Shown here: positions 1 to 5,805 of the stretch, one piece after another
Layout of the letters: every line of letters begins with the position of its first letter
Position numbering within the stretch: position 1 is the stretch's first letter
Assembly (NCBI GenBank): GCA_029287875.1
Contig: JARFQH010000400.1
Coordinates: 1 to 6,838, forward strand
Source of the DNA: Desulfobacteraceae bacterium
Lineage (GTDB): Bacteria; Desulfobacterota; Desulfobacteria; Desulfobacterales; SG8-13
DNA length: 6,838 nucleotides
Reading direction: 5' to 3'
Translations under genes and position numbers: made by a program
Notes under the pieces: generated by a model
The model's input: only the letters and a program-made list of their open reading frames with translations
Told to the model about the DNA's origin: nothing
The model's database searches: none

Positions 1-824
1 TCCGGCGAAGGTGATGTCATGTGATAACCGTCACCACTCATGCCGTAACCGACGATCTCGGCATAAATATTCGCCCCCCTTTCCAGGGCGTGGTCGAGCG
101 ATTCGATGATCAGAATTCCACTTCCTTCACCGACAACAAAACCGTCTCGATCCCGTTCAAAAGGACGGGAGGCTTTTTGCGGTTCATCATTACGGGTCGA
201 AAGGGCCTTCATGGCGTTGAAGCCGGCGATGCAGCTCTCGGTGACCACGGCTTCGACCCCTCCGGTGATCATGGCATCGGCCGCACCATCCTGGATAATC
301 TTGAAAGAGTCACCAACGGCATGCGCACCGGCGGCACACGCGGTTGCAATGGATGAATTCGGCCCCTTGGCGCCGAAATAAATCGATATCATACCGGGGG
401 CCATGTTGCCGATCATCATCGGGATGAAAAAGGGTGAAACGCGCTTGGGGCCGCGGGTTTTTACCGAAACAATGGTTCGTTCCATGATCTGCAGGCCGCC
501 CAGGCCGCAGCCGGTGATCACTCCCACGCGGTGTCCGTTGGACCCGTTGATTTTCAAACCGGAGTCTTCGATAGCCATGCGGGAGGCGGCAATCGCATAA
601 GCGATGAAAAGCTCGGTGCGGTTGACCTCCTTTGCGGAGAGCCAGTCTTCATTGCGAAAGCCCCTCACTTCACCGGCAATCTTGGTCTGGTATCTGGTGG
701 TATCAAACCGCGTAATTTCGCCGATGCCGGACTTTCCGGCACAGAGCGCCGGCCAGGTTTCCTCGACACCGATACCCAATGGTGTCACCAATCCGACGCC
801 GGTAATAACGACCCGTTTCTTCAA
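1..824 (-). CDS. fabF: 3-oxoacyl-ACP synthase II (FabF/KAS II), 3'-partial
   Basis: Condensing enzyme of type II fatty acid synthesis. It joins malonyl-ACP to a growing acyl-ACP with loss of CO2, in the cytosol. Only the first 274 codons are in the window; the family is about 410 aa, so the C-terminal third lies beyond base 1. The N-terminus reads LKKRVVITGVGLVTPLG, the typical KAS opening. The nucleophile motif IATACAAG places the active-site cysteine at residue 163 (codon 338-336), the same number as in E. coli FabF. A GYHMTSP motif sits near the window edge. The two catalytic histidines should lie just outside, so intactness cannot be checked. The start is a TTG at 824-822, chosen because AAGGAGG (837-831) is 6 nt upstream and the protein begins in register there; no ATG fits. 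It lies 22 nt after acpP and is surely co-transcribed with it. Codon use matches its neighbours. KAS I (FabB) is less likely from this motif pattern. Confidence 0.95.
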   Translation of the reverse strand, partial: MKKRVVITGVGLVTPLGIGVEETWPALCAGKSGIGEITRFDTTRYQTKIAGEVRGFRNEDWLSAKEVNRTELFIAYAIAASRMAIEDSGLKINGSNGHRVGVITGCGLGGLQIMERTIVSVKTRGPKRVSPFFIPMMIGNMAPGMISIYFGAKGPNSSIATACAAGAHAVGDSFKIIQDGAADAMITGGVEAVVTESCIAGFNAMKALSTRNDEPQKASRPFERDRDGFVVGEGSGILIIESLDHALERGANIYAEIVGYGMSGDGYHMTSPSP

Positions 825-830
825 AGAGGG

Positions 831-837
831 CCTCCTT
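831..837 (-). promoter_or_regulatory. Shine-Dalgarno site that fixes the fabF TTG start
   Basis: AAGGAGG on the minus strand, ending 6 nt before the TTG at 824-822, inside the acpP-fabF gap. It is a near-perfect anti-16S match and is the main reason to accept TTG as the fabF start. Confidence 0.85.
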
Positions 838-846
838 CTGGCGACC

Positions 847-1077
847 TCAGGATTGCTCCTTGACGAAGTTGATGGCATCCTGAACGGTCTGGATTTTTTC
901 GGCATCTTCATCGGAAATGTCGGTGTCGAATTCTTCTTCCATCGACATGATCAGTTCGACCAGGTCTAGAGAATCGGCGCCCAGATCGTCAACGAATGAC
1001 GCTTCCGGTATGACTTCCGACATATCCACCCCCAGTTTTTCGGCAATGATTTTTTTGACTTTATCTTCGACAGACAT
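847..1077 (-). CDS. acpP: Acyl carrier protein
   Basis: Small acidic carrier that holds acyl chains as thioesters on a 4'-phosphopantetheine arm and passes them between fatty-acid enzymes. The protein is 76 aa, the standard length. The GADSLDLVE motif puts the modified serine at residue 36 (counting Met), as expected for AcpP. It is very rich in Asp and Glu with an MSMEEEFDTDIS helix II-loop region typical of housekeeping ACPs. The ATG at 1077-1075 is preceded by AAGGAGGAG, which overlaps the fabG stop; the gap to fabG is 15 nt and to fabF 22 nt. This strong ribosome site suits the high ACP levels cells need. Position between fabG and fabF, plus sequence, make it the primary fatty-acid ACP and not a polyketide or secondary ACP. 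Confidence 0.98.
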   Translation of the reverse strand: MSVEDKVKKIIAEKLGVDMSEVIPEASFVDDLGADSLDLVELIMSMEEEFDTDISDEDAEKIQTVQDAINFVKEQS

Positions 1078-1092
1078 TCGGTTCTCCTCCTT

Positions 1093-1857
1093 TTAGATGT
1101 ACATTCCACCGCTGACGTGCAGCACCTGTCCGGTGATGTAAGCGGCCGCCTCCGAAACCAGAAAAACCACGGCGGCGGCCACATCTTCGGGTTTTCCAGG
1201 CCTTCCGAGCGGTACTTGTGACAGCATGGCCTCTCTGACACTCTCCGGCAATGAGGCCGTCATATCGGTTTCAATGAATCCAGGGGCAATCGCGTTGACC
1301 GTGATGCCGCGGGGTGCCAGTTCCTTGGCGGCGGTTTTGGTCAAGCCGATCAATCCGGCCTTCGAGGCGACATAGTTGGCCTGACCGGCATTACCGATCA
1401 CTCCGACAATCGAGGCCATGTTGACGATACGGCCTGAACGCTGTTTCATCATGGTTCGAGCGGCCATCTGAGTGCAGCGAAAGGCGGCCTTGAGGTTGAT
1501 GTCGAGCACGAGGTCCCAGTCCGGTTCTTTCATCCGCACCAACAAAGCGTCTTTGGTGATACCGGCATTGTTGATCAGGACATCGATGCGACCGCTGACC
1601 TTGAGCACCTCCTCGAAAAACCGCTGGATCTCCTCGGCGGACGCCACGTCTACATTCATCCCGACAGCCTCGCCGCCTGCAGCGGCAACGGCCTTGATCG
1701 TTTCAGCTGCGGCCGCCGCTTCACCCTCCGGATCGACGGGTGAAAAATAGTTGAAAAAGATGCGTGTTTTCGGTCCTGCCAGAGCGATACAGATTGCCCG
1801 GCCGATACCTCTTGAGCCGCCGGTGACGACCACTGTGCTTTTTTCCTGATCCGGCAT
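1093..1857 (-). CDS. fabG: 3-oxoacyl-ACP reductase FabG
   Basis: Short-chain dehydrogenase that reduces 3-oxoacyl-ACP to (R)-3-hydroxyacyl-ACP, normally with NADPH. The protein is 254 aa (family about 245). The dinucleotide-binding motif TGGSRGIG is at 12-19, NNAG at 96-99, and the catalytic set is N121, S149, Y162 and K166 (YxxxK as YVASK). The APGFIETDM segment (191-199) and the C-terminal ending ITGQVLHVSGGMYI are classic FabG. About ten residues are extra after strand beta-2 (around 38-50, SPVDPEGEAAAAAE), lengthening the loop near the cofactor adenosine pocket. The ATG at 1857 lies 2 nt after the stop of the acyl-CoA dehydrogenase gene, with GAGAGG inside the end of that gene as ribosome site, so the two are translationally coupled. 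Its place directly before acpP and fabF supports a role in bulk fatty-acid synthesis, not PHB or a side pathway. Confidence 0.96.
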   Translation of the reverse strand: MPDQEKSTVVVTGGSRGIGRAICIALAGPKTRIFFNYFSPVDPEGEAAAAAETIKAVAAAGGEAVGMNVDVASAEEIQRFFEEVLKVSGRIDVLINNAGITKDALLVRMKEPDWDLVLDINLKAAFRCTQMAARTMMKQRSGRIVNMASIVGVIGNAGQANYVASKAGLIGLTKTAAKELAPRGITVNAIAPGFIETDMTASLPESVREAMLSQVPLGRPGKPEDVAAAVVFLVSEAAAYITGQVLHVSGGMYI

Positions 1858-1859
1858 AG

Positions 1860-3527
1860 TTACCTCTCGAATATGATGTCGGCCAAACGGTCCATCGCCG
1901 GAACGAGGTTGCGGCAGCTTTCCACGATTTCAGTCAGATCGACCGAGGCTCTGAATTCGTTGATGGCACCCTCATCGAATATACCGGTTCCCATAAGGAT
2001 GGTCATGATGGTTTCGTGCGCCGTCCGGGCCGCATCATGAGCAAATATGCGCGACATCAGGCGCAGTTTTTCGGCCGCGGCGTCGCCGGCTCGATCGGCA
2101 GCTGCGGCTTTGCGAGCCAGGGCGGCCCCGACCTCGACGTGAACCATCGTGTCGGCCAATCCGAACATGATGTGCTGCATCCGGTTCAAGCGGTTGCGGT
2201 GAACCAGCAGTATCGCTTCGTTAAGGGCATTGGCGGCGGCTGCATAATAGCGGCAGCCGGCGTCATCAAAGCTCTGCTCCAACGCATCCATTTCCCGGGC
2301 AATGGCACCGTAAAATTCACCTTTCGACTTGACGGTGGTTCTCCAGCGGAAGGTGCTGATAATATTCTGTTGCACCTCACTGGCCCCCTCATAGATACAG
2401 GTGATTTTAACGTCGCGTTTGATCTTTTCCACTTCGAATTCGCTGGTGTACCCGTATCCACCGAGCGCTTGCATGGCATCTTCGGCAGCCCGGTTGCCGG
2501 TTTCGGTGGCAAAATACTTGGCAATCGAACCTTCCACCTGCAGGTCCCGCTCTCGAGCATCAAGCCGATCGGCGATCTCTTCGATATAGGCGCCGGCGGC
2601 TTCGAGTCGGATGGCATGGGGCAAGATCAACTTGTGGGTGTAGCCCTGTTTTTCGGACAGCAACGATCCGCTGACAAATCGCTCCTTGGCGTAGGGAATG
2701 GCGATATCCAGGGCCGCCTGGCCGGCCCCCAGGCCCATGGCCGCCACCATCAGGCGCGTGTAGCCGAAGACCTGATTGGCCTGTTTGAAGCCTTTGCCCG
2801 GTATACCGCCGATCAGGTTTTCAATCGGAACAAAGACATCCGTGAAAGTGAGCTGAGATGTTTGGGAAGCTCGGATGCCGTGTTTTTCTTCGCTGCGGCC
2901 CGGTATGTATCCTTCGGTCCCCTTTTCGATCACAAAAAAGGAAGGGCCTTCCGGGGTTTTGGCCAGCAATGTGATAAAATCAGCTGCGCCGCCGGTGGAA
3001 ATAAACTGTTTGGTGCCGTTGATCTTGTAGCCGGTGACCTTTCCGGAATCGTTGACGACCGGTTCGGCCTTGGTCTTGATGTTGGCGACATCGCTGCCGG
3101 CGCCCGGTTCGGTCACGGCGTATGCCACCAAAGCGTTGCCTTCGGCAATGGCACCGAGCCATTTTTTCTTTTGTTCAACGGTCCCACCGACCATCAGGGG
3201 ATCGGCGCCCAATTGAATCGCAAAAAAAGCCGTGGTGATTCCGAGGCAAATCTTGGACATCTCGCGGGTGAGGATGTAACTGTCCTTCGCACCACCGCCC
3301 ATGCCGCCGTATTTTTCCGGAATCATCAGCAATTGAAGACCGATCTCGGGGCCCAGCATTTCCCGGATCGTCTCTTCCGGAAAACTCTCTTTTTTGTCCC
3401 ATTCGAGAACCTTGCCCTTGGCGAGCAGCCGCTTGCTCAGCTGAGCGACCGTGTCCAGCACCATTTGGCGCATTTCAGAATCGAGGCCATAGCGTGCCTT
3501 CTCCGAAGCGGAAGCAGATTCCGACAT
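1860..3527 (-). CDS. Long-form acyl-CoA (or acyl-ACP) dehydrogenase inside the fab operon
   Basis: FAD enzyme of the acyl-CoA dehydrogenase superfamily, expected to make a trans-2 double bond in an acyl thioester and pass electrons to an ETF. It has 555 aa, longer than the usual 380-400. An N-terminal helical domain (about 15-135) carries IPEKYGGMG at 69-77. A middle beta domain follows with TEPGAGSD at 139-146 (FAD/substrate loop). The C-terminal helical domain has ALGGYGY at 354-360 and IYEGASEVQ at 378-386, where E380 aligns with the catalytic base of MCAD-type enzymes. Residues about 400-555 form an extra helical extension resembling the long VLCAD-like class. There is no signal peptide. 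The ATG at 3527 has AAGGA about 8-12 nt upstream. The gene starts 24 nt after rpmF and ends 2 nt before fabG, so it belongs to the operon. All key residues look intact. Its substrate is unknown; a role in fatty-acid synthesis or acyl recycling is inferred from context only. Confidence 0.92.
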   Translation of the reverse strand: MSESASASEKARYGLDSEMRQMVLDTVAQLSKRLLAKGKVLEWDKKESFPEETIREMLGPEIGLQLLMIPEKYGGMGGGAKDSYILTREMSKICLGITTAFFAIQLGADPLMVGGTVEQKKKWLGAIAEGNALVAYAVTEPGAGSDVANIKTKAEPVVNDSGKVTGYKINGTKQFISTGGAADFITLLAKTPEGPSFFVIEKGTEGYIPGRSEEKHGIRASQTSQLTFTDVFVPIENLIGGIPGKGFKQANQVFGYTRLMVAAMGLGAGQAALDIAIPYAKERFVSGSLLSEKQGYTHKLILPHAIRLEAAGAYIEEIADRLDARERDLQVEGSIAKYFATETGNRAAEDAMQALGGYGYTSEFEVEKIKRDVKITCIYEGASEVQQNIISTFRWRTTVKSKGEFYGAIAREMDALEQSFDDAGCRYYAAAANALNEAILLVHRNRLNRMQHIMFGLADTMVHVEVGAALARKAAAADRAGDAAAEKLRLMSRIFAHDAARTAHETIMTILMGTGIFDEGAINEFRASVDLTEIVESCRNLVPAMDRLADIIFER

Positions 3528-3551
3528 GATGGTAGTCCTTTGGCAGTGTGC

Positions 3552-3731
3552 TTATTCTTCGGTTTCGACGACGGTACGACCCTTGTAGGCACCGCAGCTC
3601 GGGCAGACATGGTGAGGCAGAACGGCTTCACCGCATTCAGGACAGGTGGACACATTCGGTGCAGCCGCTTTTTTGTGTGTCCGGCGCTTATCACGCCTTG
3701 ACTTAGAAACTTTTCGTTTTGGCAAAGCCAT
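3552..3731 (-). CDS. rpmF: Ribosomal protein bL32
   Basis: Small basic protein of the 50S ribosomal subunit; 59 aa, the usual size. It opens with MALPKRKVSKSRRDKRR, typical of bL32, then has two CxxC pairs (CPEC at 30-33 and CPSC at 43-46), the zinc-binding form. The C-terminus is GRTVVETEE. The ATG at 3731-3729 has AGGAG (3743-3739) 7 nt upstream. It is the first gene of the operon. Linkage of rpmF to fatty-acid genes is widespread, usually as rpmF-plsX-fabH; here the next gene is an acyl-CoA dehydrogenase instead. The small DUF177 gene (yceD) often found before rpmF is absent; the 417-nt region upstream is non-coding and divergent to gltX. Confidence 0.97.
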   Translation of the reverse strand: MALPKRKVSKSRRDKRRTHKKAAAPNVSTCPECGEAVLPHHVCPSCGAYKGRTVVETEE

Positions 3732-4148
3732 GAGTAATCTCCTAAAGCACTGAAAATACTATAATAAAAAGTTTAATTCGCTTATGCTAAAAATTGATTT
3801 GCTTAAGTAATTCAAAACAAACGGGATGTCAAGGTTTTTATTGCCCCTTTTGTTTTCTTGTGATCACCTGATCGATATGTTAAAAGGCTATCGCATTGCA
3901 GGCAAGACTGAAAAAAGCAAAAAGGCCTAAAATCATTTATTTATTTGGTCCTGCAATTACAAACCGGCGGCTGTTCGATCTCAATGATAGAGCCGTAGGT
4001 CAAAGCGAATCCGGATTGGAACCGAACAACATGGACAGATGTTCTAATGACTCATCAGGGTTGAGCGCATCATAGCAAAACGATTTTGTTTTATCAATAC
4101 AATACAGCCTCTTATAACTAAATTATCTGACAACACAGAAAGAAGAAA
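3732..4148. other. Divergent intergenic region between rpmF and gltX
   Basis: 417 bases without a supportable gene; AT-rich, with stops in all frames. It holds the rpmF promoter and ribosome site on the minus strand. Toward gltX a TATAAC (4113-4118) could be a -10, but no good -35 lies 16-18 nt upstream. Small inverted repeats are visible: ATTGCAGG/CCTGCAAT (3895-3902 and 3950-3957), CGGCT/AGCCG (3968-3972 and 3991-3995), the 10-nt palindrome AATCCGGATT (4008-4017) and AACAT/ATGTT (4028-4032 and 4039-4043). No T-box core sequence is present. Confidence 0.6.
3804..3832 (-). promoter_or_regulatory. Likely sigma-70 promoter of the rpmF-fab operon
   Basis: On the minus strand a perfect -35 TTGACA (3832-3827) is followed after 17 nt by TACTTA (3809-3804) as a weaker -10. 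Transcription would begin near 3797, giving a leader of about 65 nt before the rpmF ATG. The -35 is strong evidence; the -10 matches the consensus poorly, so the exact start is uncertain. Confidence 0.5.
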
Positions 4149-5570
4149 ATGAAACCTCAACCCAAGAACCAGATCGTCACCCGCTTTCCTCCCAGTCCGA
4201 CCGGCTATCTTCATGTCGGCGGTGCCCGCACGGCACTGTTCAACTGGCTCTACGCCCGTCAAACCGGGGGACGATTCGTGCTGCGGATCGAGGATACGGA
4301 TACCAAGCGGTCGACCCAGGCCAGCACGGATGCCATCTTCGAGGCTCTTGACTGGCTGGCCCTCGACTGGGACGATGGACCCTACTTTCAGTCGCAGCGC
4401 TTCGAAATCTACCGGGAATTTATTGAGCGGCTCGTCGACGCCGGCCACGCCTACTACTGCACCTGCTCGACCGAACGGCTCGAGGCTATGCGCCGTGACG
4501 CCATGGCGGCCGGCGGCAAACCAAAATATGACGGTTCCTGCCGGGAAAAAGGCCTTGAGAAGACAGCCGACGCCGTGGTGCGCTTCAGGGCGCCGCTGGT
4601 CGGCACGACCGTGGTGGCGGACGTTGTCAAGGGAAACATTGTGTTCCAGAACGACGAACTGGACGATTTTATCATCGCCCGCAGCGACGGCACCCCCACT
4701 TACAATTTTGTGGTCGTGGTGGACGACATCACGATGGGCATCAACACGATCATCCGCGGTGATGATCACGTCATGAACACCCCCAAGCAGATCCTGCTGT
4801 ACCGGGCCCTCGACAGCTCCCTGCCGGTATTTGCCCACGTTCCCATGGTCCTGGGACCGGACCGCACGCGCCTGAGCAAGCGTCACGGGGCCATGTCGGT
4901 CACCGCCTATCGCGACATGGGCTACCTGCCGGACGCCTTTATCAATTACCTCGCGCGGCTGGGGTGGTCTTACGGCGACCAGGAATTCTTCTCCCGTACA
5001 GAACTGATCGAAAAGTTTTCCCTGGAAAACATCGGTCGCTCGGCCGGCATCTTTGACCTGGAAAAGCTTTTGGCGCTTAATGCCGCTCACATCCAGGCCG
5101 CCCGGCCGCAGGATCTCGTGGCGCCCCTTAAACCGTTTTTCAAACCATACGGCTTCGACATCGAGGACGGGCCTTTTATCGAAAGTGCCATCCGCACCCT
5201 GCAGCCACGGAGCAAGACCCTCGCGGACATGGCCCGAGACGCCCTCTTCTATCTGCAGGATGCGGTCGAGTTCGAAGTGGCGGCCGCGCGCAAGTTTTTG
5301 AAAGCGGAGGCCCGAGAGCCCCTGGAGCTGCTGATGGTAGAATTGAGAAAGCTGTCGGAGTTCACCGAACCCGGTTTGGAAGATGTCTTCAAGGTCGTCA
5401 TGGAAAAAACCGGGCTCAAACTGGGTAAAATTGCCCAGCCCGTGCGCGTGGCCCTAACCGGCCGCACCGCCAGTCCGGGTATTTTCGAGATCACGGAGAT
5501 TATCGGCAAAGACAGGGTGCTGTCACGACTTCAGGCTGCGGTAGACTATATAAAAGGAACGGAAAAATAG
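4149..5570 (+). CDS. gltX: Glutamyl-tRNA synthetase (class I)
   Basis: Attaches glutamate to tRNA-Glu using ATP, and in many bacteria lacking GlnRS also mischarges tRNA-Gln for later amidation by GatCAB. It has 473 aa, the normal bacterial length. The HIGH-type motif is HVGG at 22-25 within FPPSPTGYLHVGGARTALF; the KMSKS-type motif is LSKRHGA at 242-248; IEDTD lies at 47-51. A zinc-type insert has C104, C106 and C131, but the fourth position, His in E. coli (CRH), is Glu here (CRE). The C-terminal half is the helical anticodon-binding domain, ending TGRTASPG...AVDYIKGTEK. The ATG at 4149 has only a weak purine-rich AGAAAGAAG upstream; no better start exists and the N-terminus aligns normally. 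No terminator separates it from the tRNA-Gln gene 45 nt downstream, so read-through into that tRNA is likely. GlnRS is excluded by the LSKRHGA motif and domain pattern. Whether it discriminates against tRNA-Gln cannot be told here. Confidence 0.97.
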   Translation: MKPQPKNQIVTRFPPSPTGYLHVGGARTALFNWLYARQTGGRFVLRIEDTDTKRSTQASTDAIFEALDWLALDWDDGPYFQSQRFEIYREFIERLVDAGHAYYCTCSTERLEAMRRDAMAAGGKPKYDGSCREKGLEKTADAVVRFRAPLVGTTVVADVVKGNIVFQNDELDDFIIARSDGTPTYNFVVVVDDITMGINTIIRGDDHVMNTPKQILLYRALDSSLPVFAHVPMVLGPDRTRLSKRHGAMSVTAYRDMGYLPDAFINYLARLGWSYGDQEFFSRTELIEKFSLENIGRSAGIFDLEKLLALNAAHIQAARPQDLVAPLKPFFKPYGFDIEDGPFIESAIRTLQPRSKTLADMARDALFYLQDAVEFEVAAARKFLKAEAREPLELLMVELRKLSEFTEPGLEDVFKVVMEKTGLKLGKIAQPVRVALTGRTASPGIFEITEIIGKDRVLSRLQAAVDYIKGTEK

Positions 5571-5571
5571 G

Positions 5572-5600
5572 TTGACTTGAAAAGACAATTTTTGTATTTA
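5572..5600 (+). promoter_or_regulatory. Likely promoter of the tRNA-Gln gene
   Basis: TTGACT (5572-5577) begins one base after the gltX stop. After 17 nt comes TATTTA (5595-5600), followed by an AT-rich run; the tRNA begins 16 nt further on. The spacing is ideal, the -35 matches 5 of 6, and the -10 is weaker. It would give the tRNA transcription independent of gltX. Confidence 0.5.
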
Positions 5601-5609
5601 AAATACAAA
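5591..5609. repeat. Perfect 9-bp palindrome over the tRNA promoter -10
   Basis: TTTGTATTT (5591-5599) and AAATACAAA (5601-5609) are exact inverted copies around one central A. The repeat covers the proposed -10 and start region of the tRNA-Gln promoter. It could be an operator for a dimeric regulator or simply AT-rich promoter DNA that melts easily; the sequence alone does not decide. Confidence 0.6.
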
Positions 5610-5615
5610 TTCTAC

Positions 5616-5689
5616 TGAGGGATCGTCTAGTGGCAGGACGACGGGTTCTGGCCCCGTTAACCTAGGTTCGAATCCTAGTCCCTCAGCCA
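5616..5689 (+). tRNA. tRNA-Gln (anticodon CTG), CCA encoded
   Basis: A full cloverleaf can be folded by hand. The acceptor stem TGAGGGA (5616-5622) pairs with TCCCTCA (5679-5685), followed by discriminator G (5686) and encoded CCA (5687-5689). The D stem is GTCT/GGAC with a 7-nt loop. The anticodon stem ACGGG (5641-5645) pairs with CCCGT (5653-5657) around loop TTCTGGC, giving anticodon CTG at 5648-5650, which reads CAG (Gln). The T stem CTAGG/CCTAG encloses TTCGAAT. The U1-A72 first pair and G73 are typical bacterial tRNA-Gln features; U1-A72 is also a recognition element for the GatCAB amidotransferase. It sits just after gltX. Confidence 0.95.
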
Positions 5690-5698
5690 ATCGACATC

Positions 5699-5734
5699 AA
5701 GAGGTTATAGGCTGTTCGTCTATAACCTTTTTTT
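5699..5734 (+). terminator. Intrinsic terminator after gltX/tRNA-Gln
   Basis: A 9-bp perfect stem, AGGTTATAG (5702-5710) with CTATAACCT (5720-5728), can be lengthened by a G-U and two A-U pairs. The loop has 9 nt and a run of seven T follows (5728-5734). It lies 10 nt after the tRNA CCA end. It faces the plus strand only, with no T-run for the oncoming RES gene. Confidence 0.88.
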
Positions 5735-5805
5735 GATTTAAAAACCTAAAGATTGTAGATTTACGATCGCCTCTTGCGTGAGACGAGAGCTCAAGATTGA
5801 ATTAT

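Noticed and set aside
2016..3701. 561-aa plus-strand open frame opposite the dehydrogenase gene
   Set aside because: It is antisense to an acyl-CoA dehydrogenase with all family motifs, has no recognisable domain, and is explained by codon bias of a GC-rich gene read in reverse.
3840..4148. T-box riboswitch before gltX
   Set aside because: I found no T-box core sequence, no specifier stem and no terminator before the gltX start.
4044..5090. 348-aa minus-strand open frame opposite gltX
   Set aside because: It is a reverse-frame shadow of an unmistakable GluRS; the predicted protein has no family motif and low-complexity Val/Gly/His content.
5760..5800. Hairpin (CTTG/CAAG with GAGCTC) downstream of the RES gene as its terminator
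   Set aside because: The pairing is short and bulged, and no T-run follows on the minus strand.
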